Shown: positions 33,609 to 43,935, counted from the stretch's first letter. The stretch: 64,000 bases of DNA from Dendrolimus kikuchii (GCA_019925095.2 CM034414.1:598001-662000), one strand, 5' to 3'. A program made the numbers and translations. Notes: generated from the letters alone by a model not told the origin.

Positions 33609-35384
33609 CTAAACAGAAACCGTAGTCGAGCAAATTTGTATATTAATGTTTACAAAACAGGGTCGCACCGATTCGTCGTCCTTCCGGGTGACAGCCTCAG
33701 ACTCTTGGAACCTATCGTTTTTCACCTCATCCAACACAGTCAGGAGCTCTCTGAGTCGACTATGAGGTCTGTTCCGTCTCAAACTATTCTTATAGTCGAC
33801 TATTTCTCTGATTTTCTTGAGATATTCTTCGGATGTGTCCTTTTTATTGAGTATTGCTTCGTAAAATTGCCACCAGTTGTCTATTGAACCAAACTGTTGC
33901 TCCCTATTCTTTAAAACATCTTCGTATATGTTCCACCAGTTATTGGCGTAGTATTCTTCAGGATAAGTTCTGGTTAGGTCGAAAATTTCTGTCACGTTTC
34001 TGACTGTGCTTTTTTGAGTACTATGTACATTTTTACGATTTTGGATGTCAACGATGATATTTTTAATGTTATTTTCATTTATGTTTTCCTTGTTCTTATA
34101 TTTCCTTATGATTTCTTTATAGTATTTCTCTAAAAGGCACAGTTCCTCGTAGGTGTATTTTGAAATGTCAATCTGCGTGTAAATGTTCAGTATATCTTCA
34201 ATGTTCACGACTTTCTTTTTACGACTTTCAATTTTGATGTTTGATAAAGCTTTCAATTGCTCGATTAAAGGATCAAAACCTTTATATATGAAGTCTTTTT
34301 TGGCAAAATTAATTAATTGTAGAACCATCTCTTCATATTTCTTATCGTACTCAAGATCTTGATTAAGAGATTTGGAATAATCGACGTCTTCTATGAAGGA
34401 CTGAAGCTTAGCTTTTTCCTTATCACATTTATCCAATTCGTTTTGATAATCGCCTATAACTAGCTCATGACCGCTAAACCGTTCAAGGTCACGTCTGGTC
34501 TCCTCCATTTTATCCAAATTTCTTTTAGCCAACGCTTTCCACCATTCAGTGTCATCTTTGAACAGTTTCCAAAATTCTTTCTTAACTTCTCTTGTTAAGG
34601 TATTTGTGTTACTTTTAATTTCTGGTTTCTTTCCTGGTTTAGGTGGTAGTGGTAGTACATTTTTAACTTCTGAAATGACTGGTGGGATTGGTGAAAGTGG
34701 CTTTTGAACAGGTTTCACTTCAATCTCAGTTGATTCGTCTTTCGGATTTTGTTCTGGTGTTAATTGAATTTCTTTTTCTGGGCTCATAGAAACTACGTCT
34801 AAATTAATCGGCCTAACTCTTTTAACTTTGAATACTGGACTTTTTAGCTTTCCGTCATCGGCCAACTTCGGCTTCTTAAGCGGTATAGTAGTTTGTATGG
34901 TTTTTATGGTAGTCACTTTGACATCGTGAATAACGTCTGTATCTAAATCTTCTATAACTTGTGATATTCTTTTCATTTCTACATCCAGATCGTTTTTAGC
35001 TTTAACTCTTTGCAAATCTTTTCTTTTACGCTTGTCGACTGTATCAGTTAGATCTAAGACAACATCGACGAGTTCCTTAATCTCTCCTAAGAGTATATTT
35101 TCACCGTACTTCAAAACACGCCAGTCCATGTCGACCAAACTATTCCTGGCTGCGAGATTGTATTTCTCATTTAAACCATCATCTTTATGTATCTTCTTAG
35201 GGTTTTTCATATAGTTTTCTATATAGGCTATTATTTCTTCGCAGTTATCATGGAATATTGAGGGCGATACATCATCATCTTGACTAGAATAGTCAAGTTT
35301 GAGTAATTCCTCCTCTTGATCGGACTGAAACATGTCAGTTTCAGAGTCACACGAATAATAATCATTTTTCAGACCAATGGTCAT
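33609..35384 (-). CDS. Unrecognised ~591-aa charged protein with WW repeats, nested in a talin intron
   Basis: I do not recognise this gene. A single frame runs uninterrupted to a TAA/TAG-type stop at 33609. The first ATG is at 35384 (MTIGLKNDYYS). The frame is open further upstream to 35462, where a good acceptor stands (branch-like ctaaac, then acctctag), so more N-terminal codons (RLSDTTKRWSLP) may come from an upstream exon. The protein starts acidic (residues 1-40, rich in D and E), has a basic Lys/Arg/Val part near residues 120-200, and a proline-rich linker (KPLSPIPPV, LPLPPKPGKKP, about residues 230-265). A helical, coiled-coil-like C-terminal half follows. Three aromatic motifs recur: TEWWKAL, NNWWNIYEDVL and DNWWQFYEAIL. 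No RT, transposase or other catalytic signature is visible. It is on the talin strand, and AATAAA lies 130 bases downstream. Codons are AT-rich, unlike most talin exons. It could be an independent nested gene or, as its acceptor is phase 0 like the talin donor before it, an alternative terminal exon. Confidence 0.7.
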   Translation of the reverse strand: MTIGLKNDYYSCDSETDMFQSDQEEELLKLDYSSQDDDVSPSIFHDNCEEIIAYIENYMKNPKKIHKDDGLNEKYNLAARNSLVDMDWRVLKYGENILLGEIKELVDVVLDLTDTVDKRKRKDLQRVKAKNDLDVEMKRISQVIEDLDTDVIHDVKVTTIKTIQTTIPLKKPKLADDGKLKSPVFKVKRVRPINLDVVSMSPEKEIQLTPEQNPKDESTEIEVKPVQKPLSPIPPVISEVKNVLPLPPKPGKKPEIKSNTNTLTREVKKEFWKLFKDDTEWWKALAKRNLDKMEETRRDLERFSGHELVIGDYQNELDKCDKEKAKLQSFIEDVDYSKSLNQDLEYDKKYEEMVLQLINFAKKDFIYKGFDPLIEQLKALSNIKIESRKKKVVNIEDILNIYTQIDISKYTYEELCLLEKYYKEIIRKYKNKENINENNIKNIIVDIQNRKNVHSTQKSTVRNVTEIFDLTRTYPEEYYANNWWNIYEDVLKNREQQFGSIDNWWQFYEAILNKKDTSEEYLKKIREIVDYKNSLRRNRPHSRLRELLTVLDEVKNDRFQESEAVTRKDDESVRPCFVNINIQICSTTVSV

Positions 35385-35462
35385 AGACCTGCGTTTATTT
35401 TGTCTTGGCAATGTGTTGTTTTTGATCGGTAGGCTCCAACGTTTCGTTGTATCCGACAGACG

Positions 35463-36132
35463 CTAGAGGTAAAAGTTTTGTTTAGAAAAAGTCCAATATT
35501 GACATCACATACAAGAATATAACAACACATACATTGACGTTACATGAAGCGTGTATTGACGTGAACAAACATATAGTAAATACCAACTATTTCTAAACTA
35601 TAACATATCAATCACATTGAAACTTAGTTCTCTTTTCATATAAAATCTATTCAATTACAAAACATAATAAAGTTTGATATATTTGCATGTAATTAAGACA
35701 AAAAAAGTTAATACCATGCAAGTTAACAGGGAGCGTTTGCTAGTAGAAAATATTAAAGCTTTAAAGAAGACGATGAATTCATTGAAAAATAAAAGATGTA
35801 TAAAAGACAAATTAACTAAGAAAAAGATATAGAGAATAACTATCCGTTTCATGTGATAATGCACATTCGTCAATAGTTTTTTTTAAATTAAGCATGCGCT
35901 TTGCCTTTACTACTGTGCAGAGAGCTAGGCTTTACAAATGCAAAGCATACGATATGTATGCGCGTGAGTGGATCTTAAAATTGGTCCTTCGTGCCGGATT
36001 AAATACAATTTTCATTTTTGCTTGTACTTCTAATTAGTTCCTTTAATTTTCATGATATTATAGTAAAAAATATCTTAATGTAACATGATTACTATTTTAT
36101 TGAAATCTACTCTAAAAACAACTTTCACCTAC
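35463..36132. other. Region between the nested gene and talin exon 11
   Basis: Would hold the nested gene's promoter or an upstream exon if it is independent. One candidate is an ATG directly before gtatta (35715-35717, minus strand), which would join in frame to the acceptor at 35462. Not provable by eye. Confidence 0.3.
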
Positions 36133-36323
36133 CTTAGCGGCATGCTTCAACCTCTGCATATCTGGATGGGCGACATGCTTTCCGCTAGCGGCGGTGGTGG
36201 CGCTCGCCAAATCACGTAAGGCTGCGGCCACGTCGCGAGCGGCGTGCAAAAGCAACACTTGGGGTTCGGGGTTGCTCGAGCCGAGCGACATTGCTCCCAA
36301 CTTTACCACTTCGCATAGTTGTA
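36133..36323 (-). CDS. rhea: Talin exon 11 of window (rod R12)
   Basis: Encodes QLCEVVKLGAMSLGSSNPEP, QVLLLHAARDVAAALRDLAS and HPDMQRLKHAAK, equivalent to the vertebrate DVVKLGAASLG region. Acceptor tctctttcag, donor AAG/gtaggtg. Phase 1 in, phase 0 out. The 8-kb intron after it holds the unrelated long reading frame at 33.6-35.5 kb. Confidence 0.96.
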
Positions 36324-36419
36324 CTGAAAGAGAATAGTTACTTTTACTCTTAATTAGAACTTATTATGAACAATGAAATATGTAGTAACGTAACGTAACG
36401 AAATCGGTGTGTTATTCTT

Positions 36420-36535
36420 TTTTTATTTCTTAAAGCAATAGCAAATAGGCGGGCCACCTTGACTTGGAATGTAATTACTATCGCCTACGGACATTTACAA
36501 CACCAGGGGCGATGCCAACCTCTAGGATAGGATAG
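36420..36535 (-). repeat. Family C fragment (diverged)
   Basis: caaataggcgggccacctt and ctatcgcctacggacattt, then acaacaccaggggcgatgcc. Confidence 0.45.
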
Positions 36536-36539
36536 GAGG

Positions 36540-37010
36540 ATATGATGATTCGCTAAGGAGCCTGGTCGAGGCCATACTCCACAGCGGCAATTATTGGAAG
36601 GCGGCTTCATTCTTTTGTGAGACAGTAATGTCTCATAAGGAAGCTGCCGAGAGAGTGAGACTGGCATCCAGAGACGGAGATATGCATCTTCGTCTCCTCC
36701 CGTGAATTCATCGTAAGGCTCTGCTGCAGCTTGGGGATGCGGTGGGTCTAAACTCTTCTCGTGAAGTCGGTCACTCTCCATCCCGGGATGACCAGAGCTT
36801 GATACGCGGGTAGACATGAGAGTAACTTTGTTCTAAACCTCATGTCTTTCCAACGCAAACGCGGGTATGGGACGCAGGTTTAGATTTAGTGAGGCTGTTG
36901 GTCTTCTTACAAGAGTCCAAGCACACGCTGCGCGGCGCTTTTCGCCGCGGTTGGTCTCATTCTCAAATATCGGGACTCAATAACGAAATGTATTCCCCCC
37001 GCGCATCAAA
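36540..37010 (+). mobile_element. R1-clade LINE C-terminal/3' fragment, decayed
   Basis: Translates to SLVEAILHSGNYWKAASFFC and ETVMSHKEAAERVRLASRDG, paralleling the end of the 16.9-19 kb element (SSFCEHVMLAKEEAERERER). It is followed by GC-rich 3' UTR-like sequence. Truncated and without a usable frame. Confidence 0.6.
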
Positions 37011-37602
37011 AATAAGGAGGAGTATGATAGTGGGGATTGAATAGGGGGACGACGACGACACAGAGGTTTATTTGTAGTATATGTTCGCGTTTGACCATGA
37101 TCTAGGCGAAGGTATGGTCTAAAATGGAGCATGCATACCTAGATGGCACCTATACAAGTAAGGCTTGAATAGTCGTAAATTGTATGTTACAGAAAATACA
37201 GAAGACGACAGTAAGGAGTTCGACTTCTCACCGGTACGAATTACGAAAGTGGAAGCAAAGCGCTTCGTTCGCTTGATTTTTATTTCCAACATATGTTGGT
37301 GGCCTCAGTTGGTAAGTTTGCTTGTCTGGTGGTAAAAATGTGAGGGAAGAAGTAATTCGCGATATTCTGCGTCACACTCACCGAATTATATCCTATAGAA
37401 TCCTTACAAACTAACGACTCTGCGTCAATGATTTACATCAGATTATGAGAGTACAGAAGAGTTGAAATTTAAAAGAGCCATATCAAAATTTTAGAAGAAT
37501 AGGACCACAATACTCCTGCCCCACCACGCTTTCAGCATTTTCAACGTATAAAAGAATTACTCGATGCAAGCTATTTCTCGGTCAATAAGAATCTGAACTC
37601 AC

Positions 37603-37767
37603 CGATGGTGGTGACTGCGCTTTGCGCGGCAGCCGCGAGCTGCTCCTGGGTGCCGGCCGCGCCGCCCACCAGGGTCTTCGTATCCTCCACCAGCGTCTTC
37701 GCGGTCTTCAGGATGTTCTCGCGGTGGTCGGAGAACGTGTCCGTCTCCTTCTCAGAGTGGAGTGTGC
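37603..37767 (-). CDS. rhea: Talin exon 10 of window (rod R12)
   Basis: Encodes TLHSEKETDTFSDHRENILK, TAKTLVEDTKTLVGGAAGTQ and EQLAAAAQSAVTTI. This corresponds to the highly conserved vertebrate DHREGILKTAKVLVEDTK segment. Acceptor ctccctctag, donor ATCG/gtgagttc. Phase 1 at both ends. Confidence 0.97.
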
Positions 37768-37829
37768 CTAGAGGGAGGACGGAAACATGTATTAAAAAAA
37801 TATGATACCAGGGTTTTTGTAGTGACCAG

Positions 37830-38070
37830 AGGAAGCTAGAGAGCTGGGCCTCTCCTGAAACATGAAAGGGCCACCGTCCGGGGTGCAAGTGAATGCGTGA
37901 GCGAACCCACAGGGCTAAGGGTTTTTAGTGGATGTTCCCGACCCGGGTGGCAATAGTACTCCCGCGGAGGTGCTAGTGCCACCCCAATGTGGCGAATCCC
38001 ATACGCCCCATCGCGTTTCTCCGGAGGTAATTTGTCCTCAAGCGGACTTTACTGTGGGCAATACAAATAA
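37830..38070 (+). mobile_element. R1-clade LINE 3' UTR fragment
   Basis: Shares gggtttttagtgg, a GGTGGCAATAG block, gtgctagtgccacccc and ggcgaatccca with the last 110 bases of the LINE at 16.9-19.4 kb. No coding part. It lies about 60 bases upstream of talin exon 10 (37603-37767). Confidence 0.65.
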
Positions 38071-38529
38071 AACTTGTGTGTGTCAATTCCGACCTACGAC
38101 TGGAGTTTACTCCTTAAACATTAAAAAACATGTGCATGTGCGAAAGATAACTATTGTATTTAGCCGATAGAAAATACACACATAAACACAAAATACAGTC
38201 ATACACATTAATTGCAAATTAATGTGTATGACTGTATTACTAAAATTATACAAGTAATATAAGAGCGCCTGACAGAAATATAATAGTAGTTTCACCAAAA
38301 CTCATCTTGGTAAGCATGCTAATATAGGAGAGGTGAACATTAACACACAGAAACACTTCGATTTGAATAATTTTCTTTTTGTTTTGTTCCCTCAAATACA
38401 GTGATAGTTCAAAAGGAAAAAAGTAACACTTGAATTATGCTTGTATTATTTTACTCACAAGAAATGCTACACCGGGGGCTATATATGAAAATCGAGACCG
38501 AGATGTGTGGCGCAGACTTGGTGGGGCCT

Positions 38530-38835
38530 ACGTCAAGCAGTGGAGGAACGGAGAATGAATACAATTTCCTGCGGCCGGGCGGCCTGTTGTAAGAAGCGAC
38601 CAAACAACCTAGGGTATTTGCCCGATTAGATGCCTACCACCCTTGGTTTAGAGTATGACGCCATAACAACAACCTCGAGTTGTGTTCCGGTATTAGTGAC
38701 CAGGTTCCAGTCTCCCTTAAGAGAGCAGCAGCGCATTTGTAGCACCTTCGGTGTTGCCAATGTCCATAGGCGATGGTAACCGCTTTCCATCAAGTGGGCC
38801 GTCTGCCTGTCTGCTGAACTCCTGCAATAAAAAAA
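38530..38835 (+). repeat. Family C repeat, copy 5
   Basis: Full-length sense copy ending ctcctgcaataaaaaaaaa, about 35 bases downstream (in transcription) of talin exon 9. Confidence 0.75.
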
Positions 38836-38869
38836 AATTAACATTGATTGTACGATGAATGCGACTGAC

Positions 38870-38993
38870 CAGCGCTGGCGAAGAGTATGGTGGTGTCGAG
38901 GTCCCCGATGATGGCCGCGATGGTGGCGGCGGCGTCGATGCACGCCTGCGTGCCGCGGGAGCCCGCCTGCAGCGCGCTCAGCACGCCCACGAC
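38870..38993 (-). CDS. rhea: Talin exon 9 of window (rod R11-R12)
   Basis: Encodes VVGVLSALQAGSRGTQACID and then AAATIAAIIGDLDTTILFAS, nearly identical to the vertebrate LQAGNRGTQACITAAS and DLDTTIMFATAG block. Acceptor gatttag, donor GCTG/gtcagtcg. Phase 0 in, phase 1 out. Confidence 0.96.
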
Positions 38994-39373
38994 CTAAATC
39001 CCATTTTGAAAAAAAAAAAATGTGAAGTGAAACAAAGTGTGACAAAGGCTGAGTGGAGTTCTAAATTCCAGTATTTATTCAAACCCAGTTACATTTTTTA
39101 AAATACTACCATTTTTTTTTTAAATTAAAAATGACACTGAATAAAAAATGACAATGACTCAAAATTTGACTTAACTAGTCAAATTTTTATACTGATTGTG
39201 GTCGAAGGCATCAAAATTAATTATTTTCAATGCATTACGAGACATTACACATGAAAGAAAAATGTATGAGCGTGCAGTTTACACGCAGTAGAAGTGAAAC
39301 AAACTGCGACAAGGGGTGGGAGGGATTCTAAACTACGTGACGTCTCATTTCATATATTATACCGTTATAATAT

Positions 39374-40191
39374 ACTAGTTTACCCCGCGGCTGCGCCGCG
39401 GGTCAACCTCTAGTGCGTATCTCTTGTTTAAAGAGCAAGTGGTACAGGTTACATTGTATTAAATTTGTATGTATTTGCCCCGAAAGATTCACTTCATTTT
39501 ATATCGCAAACTATACCACCCCCGTCTATATGTAAACTACATAAATGACAAAAGTTGACAAAAATGACAAAATAGATAACATGGTCCAAGTGGACCAAGT
39601 GGACCCAGTGGACTCAGTGGACCAACTGGACCCAGTGGATCCAGTGGACAAAGTGGACCCAACTGGCCTAGTGGACCCAGTGGACCCAGTTGACCAAGTA
39701 GACCCAGTGGTCAAAGTGGACCCAGTGGACCCAGTGGTTTAAGTGGACCCAGTCGACCCAGTTGACCCAGTAGGCTAAGTGTTCCAAATGGACCCAGTGG
39801 CCCCAGTGGACGAAATGGACAAAATCACAAAACCTGTCCTAGTTTCCGGGATAAACTTTACATAAATCTATCCCAAAATGTATTCCATTATCCGGTATAA
39901 AAAGTATCCCTTGGGCACTCTCGGTATTCAAATCATATACCTATGTACCGAGTTTCAGCCAAATCGGTCCAATAGTCTTTCCATAAAAGGATAACAAACA
40001 AAAAGACAAATATATTTTTATCCCGGAAACTATCCCATTTTTCGTGATAAAAAATATCCTATGTTCATTCTCGGCATCGAAAATATATATATACTGAGTT
40101 TCAGCCAAATCGGTCCAGTAGTTTTTACGTGAAAACGGAACAGACAGACAGACAGACAGAGTTACTTTCGCATTTATAATATTAATAGGGA
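39374..40191 (-). mobile_element. Helitron-like element, second copy with intact 3' hairpin and minisatellite
   Basis: On the minus strand it runs from tccctattaatattata to a perfect hairpin (cccgcggc-gca-gccgcggg) followed by gtaaa and CTAGT. It carries the same ggtccact array as the 12-kb copy (39581-39830), longer and more diverged. The TC start, hairpin and CTRR-type end identify a Helitron. Confidence 0.8.
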
Positions 40192-40444
40192 TTTAAGTTT
40201 TAAAACACGTAATTTGAAGTATTAACGAAAAACTTCAAACCATTTCCAATTCTATCTATATGAGCAACGAGCAGTGTTTAAATGATTAAATATAATATAT
40301 TATTCTATCTCATTCTCTCGCAGGCTTAGTCCTATAGATTTGTCTGTTTATCTCTTTTAGTGTCATTCTTTCGTTCCATCGAGTTTCATATCACGATGAA
40401 TGTAAAGAAGTTTCTCTCGAAGAAGCCACAGTGCAGTCGCGCAC

Positions 40445-40577
40445 CTTTTCGTTGACGACCCTGGCGTGGTCGGCGACGGCGCGCTGGTTCTGCGCGATGG
40501 CCGACAGCCGGCAGTGGCCGCCGGCCTTGATCAGCTCCGAGACCCCCTCGCCCAGCTCCACCACCGCCACGCGGATC
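40445..40577 (-). CDS. rhea: Talin exon 8 of window (rod R11)
   Basis: Encodes IRVAVVELGEGVSELIKAGG and then QNQRAVADHARVVNEK, matching the vertebrate IKHRVQELGHGC region. Acceptor tttggacgtag; donor AAG/gtgcgc, somewhat off consensus but placed by homology to the ARRVSEKV junction. Phase 2 in, phase 0 out. Confidence 0.92.
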
Positions 40578-40781
40578 CTACGTCCAAAACCAACGTTGCC
40601 AATTACATTCAGAATGACACACACACACACACTAACAGTAATAATCAAAGCAATGTAAACATGAAAAAAGATTAAATAAAAATCATCAAGGCTCCGAAAA
40701 ATATAGAAGAGTAAAAAAAAATTGGAATTAAATAAACTTAAAAATTATCATTTATAAGACCAGCATTTAAAAAAATAATAC

Positions 40782-41425
40782 ATACATACATACATACATA
40801 ACTTCACGCCAGTTCCCTCGCGGGGTAGGCACGAACAACAGAGTGCCATTTAGGCTTATTCTTACACACCTCACTTGCCTCTTTGACATTCATAACTCTT
40901 GTCATGCAAGCTCGTCTGTTCTTAAGGCTCCTGACATCACCCTCCGCTAGTACACGATCAATTTGATCATGGAAGGTGTGTCGTGGCCTTCCACGACTTC
41001 TGCATCCATCCACTTTTGCATTGTATATCTGTTTAGTCATTCTTTCATCATGCATTCTTTCCACATGCCCGAACCACCGGAGCATTCCTTTCCTTACCTT
41101 CACCCCGACACTCTCTTTCAGACCAACTCTCTTTATTACTTCGGTATTACGAACGCGGTCCGCGAGCGTCACTCCGCAGATTTTGCGCAGAGCTCGCATC
41201 TCGACCGCGTTTACTCTACTCTCATGCTCTCTCTTCCATACCCAACTCTCGCTTCCATACGTGAGCGTCGGTACCAGCACCGCGTTGTGTATGGCGAGCT
41301 GGGCCTTCTGGCTGAGGTTCTTAGCGCCTAGAAGTTTACCTAACGCTCCATTCACACTATTCCCCAAATTCACTCTTCTTTCTATATCAGCGGTGTACCT
41401 TCCATCCCTGCTAAAAGCTACTTTT
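40782..41425 (-). mobile_element. RTE-like LINE 3' end, copy H (intact frame)
   Basis: The longest frame of the family without a break: about 210 codons from SRDGRYTADIERRVNLGNS through RWFGHVERMHDERM to AYPARELA-stop. The tail is (acat)n on the plus strand. A useful reference sequence for the family. Confidence 0.85.
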
Positions 41426-41691
41426 TTTAAATTGCCTAAATTATACAAAACGAGCAGAGGGACCGTAAGTGGTCCTATCACTTGGACGTTTGCTACACCA
41501 GGAGTGTTGCGAACGTGTTGGTGGCATCAAAAAATTATCCTTTAACACACTTTTTTATTACTTTCAAAAATTTAAATTCCTTTACCTATGAAACTATTTT
41601 ATCAGTAGTCCGACTTATGTATTATAAAAATATCAAAGTGAGGTTACATACTTATATCACGTATATGACCATGTTTCCTAAAATATTTCAT

Positions 41692-41997
41692 CCGTGCAGG
41701 AACGGAGAAAGAATACAATTTCCTGCGTTGGGGCGGCCTGTCGTAAGAGGCGACAAAACAACCCACAGCCAGGTGTGGTAGGGCATTTGCCCGACTGGAT
41801 GGCTACCACCCCTGGTCTAAAGCATGTCGCCATAACAGCCTTGAGTTGTGTTCCGGCATTAGTGACCAGGTTCCAGTCTCCCTTAAGAGAGCAGCAGCGC
41901 ATTTGTAGCAACTTCGGTGTTGCAAATGTCCATGGGCGATGGTAACCGCTTTCCATCAAGTGGGCCGTTTGCCTGTATGCTGATCTCCCGCAATAAA
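41692..41997 (+). repeat. Family C repeat, copy 6
   Basis: Full-length sense copy from tccgtgcaggaacggagaaa to tcccgcaataaaaataat. Confidence 0.78.
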
Positions 41998-42055
41998 AAT
42001 AATAATAATAATAAGAATTGCCAATTTGCAATGTTCTAAATTCAAAACGCCTTTT

Positions 42056-42492
42056 CACTGAGTGAGTCACTCATTCACTGGATTTAAGCAACAAAAGATG
42101 CACTCTCTGAGCGAGTAATATTAAACTTATTATTTTACCCGTCAGCAACATCTCCATCAAAATTTAACTTATTCACTGAGTGACTCACTCACTGATTTTA
42201 AGCAACAAAAGCGCACTCATTAAGCTAATGAGACAAACTAGCTTTTGTAGATGTTAACAACATTTCCATCAAAATTTAACCTTTTTACTGAGTGACTCAC
42301 TCACTGCTTTTAAGTAACAAAAGCGCACTCACTAAGCTAGTAAGATGAACTAACCTTTTGTAGATGTCAGCAACATTTCCATAGAATTTTTTTTTTCACT
42401 GAGTGAGTCGCTCACTCGCCGGCTTTAAGCTACAAAGACGCACTCTCAAAGCTAGCGCGATGAATTACTCTTTACCTGTTAGCTACATCTCC
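42056..42492. repeat. Tandem array of four ~111-117-bp units containing a talin splice donor
   Basis: Each unit has ctgagtgactcactc, ttaagcaacaaaag, a GCACTC block and the complement of GGAgATGTtGCTaAC. Unit starts at 42056, 42173, 42286 and 42397. The last unit includes the final 17 bases of talin exon 7 and its real donor; the other three carry mutated copies of the same border. Confidence 0.8.
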
Positions 42493-42606
42493 GTTGGGCG
42501 TAGTGGCCGAGGCGCCCACGCTGTCCTGCGCCAGCTGTTCATACTTTTGACACATTTCGTTGCCCAGTTGCACCAGGAGGCTCGCATCTGTCGCGGACTT
42601 GGCCGT
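42476..42606 (-). CDS. rhea: Talin exon 7 of window (rod R11)
   Basis: Encodes TAKSATDASLLVQLGNEM, then CQKYEQLAQDSVGASATTP and NGDVAN. Acceptor gttacgttag, donor AACAG/gtaaagag. Phase 0 in, phase 2 out. The last 17 exon bases and the following intron bases form the first unit of a four-copy tandem array, so the real 5' splice site lies inside a satellite-like repeat. Confidence 0.93.
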
Positions 42607-42644
42607 CTAACGTAACAAAAAAAAATATAGTTACAACAAAAAAA

Positions 42645-42925
42645 CCTAGAAATTGAGAATCTCGAAGCCGAGCCTAAAATAATAGGAGAAATAAAAGCTC
42701 ACCGCCTCCGCTGGCTCGGTCACGTAGAACGGATGGGAGAGGATCGCAGCGTGAGGAAAGCATATTTGGAACGGCTGCTGGAAGGACAGAGTGGAGGCGG
42801 ACCTGTTGGAGCTACGAGCCAATAATTGGCAAGAAACTGCGCAGGACAGAGGAAAGTGGCATACTCTCGTTTCGGAGGCCAAGAGCCACTTTGAGTCGCT
42901 GAGGCTAACGGAGTAAGTAAGTACA
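42645..42925 (+). mobile_element. Different LINE C-terminal fragment (AAGT tail)
   Basis: Translates with breaks to IKAHRLRWLGHVERMGEDRS, VRKAYLERLLEGQSG and SHFESLRLTE. This is the C-terminal end of a second non-LTR family; it ends agtaagtaagta. It starts about 40 bases upstream of talin exon 7. Confidence 0.65.
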
Positions 42926-43084
42926 ATAAAAACGTATTAGTTGTACATATCGTGTTTATTTCATTTTTATAAGAAGGCTCCTAAGTTACGGAGCCGGGAC
43001 TTTGACAATGACGGCACGACCCCGAGTCTGTGACTCAAATTGGAATCGTAACTATCGACGGTTTTGCTAAACTGTAAAGGCTCA

Positions 43085-43500
43085 ATATTGAATCAATGTT
43101 TGTTTGACCAAGACTGATTTGATATACGGAATACAAACAGAATGGATCTTGACTCGCAATGGTTGAAAGTTAGTCTTGGGACCCTGGATTGCTCCACAAA
43201 TTCCAACTCACTCAACAGGCTTTGAAAGGATCTATGTCGTGTATTTCTTTTATGGATACAATGATGAGGATATATCCGTAAGAGAACCAAAGTGGCAGAC
43301 GTACATAGCTCGTAATATTGACCAATTGAGGTGACAGTGGACCGATGACGAGAAGACGAGTCCTGGAGTGGAGACTGCTTCTCGGTAAACAAGGTGGACC
43401 TATGTACCTGTTCAAGGTCGTCGATAGAGTCTGGATGAGCAAAACGAAGGACTAGGATATGTGATGCAGTCTAGAAGACGCCTACGTCTAGCAATAAAAG
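43085..43500 (+). mobile_element. LINE C-terminal remnant
   Basis: Contains RRVLEWRLLLGKQG and a frame-shifted TDDxxK part, resembling the VLEWRPRxGxRSxGRPxTRWTDD end common in insect LINEs. Strongly decayed. Confidence 0.4.
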
Positions 43501-43524
43501 ATTTTTACCAGCTTTTATTTACCT

Positions 43525-43923
43525 CATATTTTCTTAAGTTTTCGCGATTTGTATACATAATAAAACTACGTTTTAACGGTTTTAAGCGCGGTAATTTTAT
43601 TTGATTTTGGTTTTTTCGACGTTTCGGCCACTTTTCAGTGGCCGTGATCACGGAAGACAACGATGTCAAGTGTCAACGAGTATTGTTAAAGTTTTATTTA
43701 GCCTACCGCCAACTTGTTAATTTTAATCTTGTTTATGGTCATTATTTACTCTATGGGAGCCTAATCTAATTTACTACCGCTTCGCAACATGTTATGGCTT
43801 GAAGAGAAGAAGCGGCGCAAGAAACTCTTCAGCAAACATGCCTAGCTCAAATAATTTTATATAATATTAAAATGGGTGGAAGGAAAATAAAAGTGATTAT
43901 CAATCAAGTTGGTTTGTGTTCCG
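43525..43923 (-). mobile_element. Penelope-like element 3' end with 12-bp TSD
   Basis: Reverse complement of the noncoding end of the 61.4-kb copy, including the GGCCAC/GTGGCC palindrome and the aacgtagttttattatg terminus, then about 25 further bases to the true end. Flanked by ttttatttacct at 43513-43524 and 43924-43935. It is 5'-truncated and noncoding. Confidence 0.85.
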
Positions 43924-43935
43924 TTTTATTTACCT

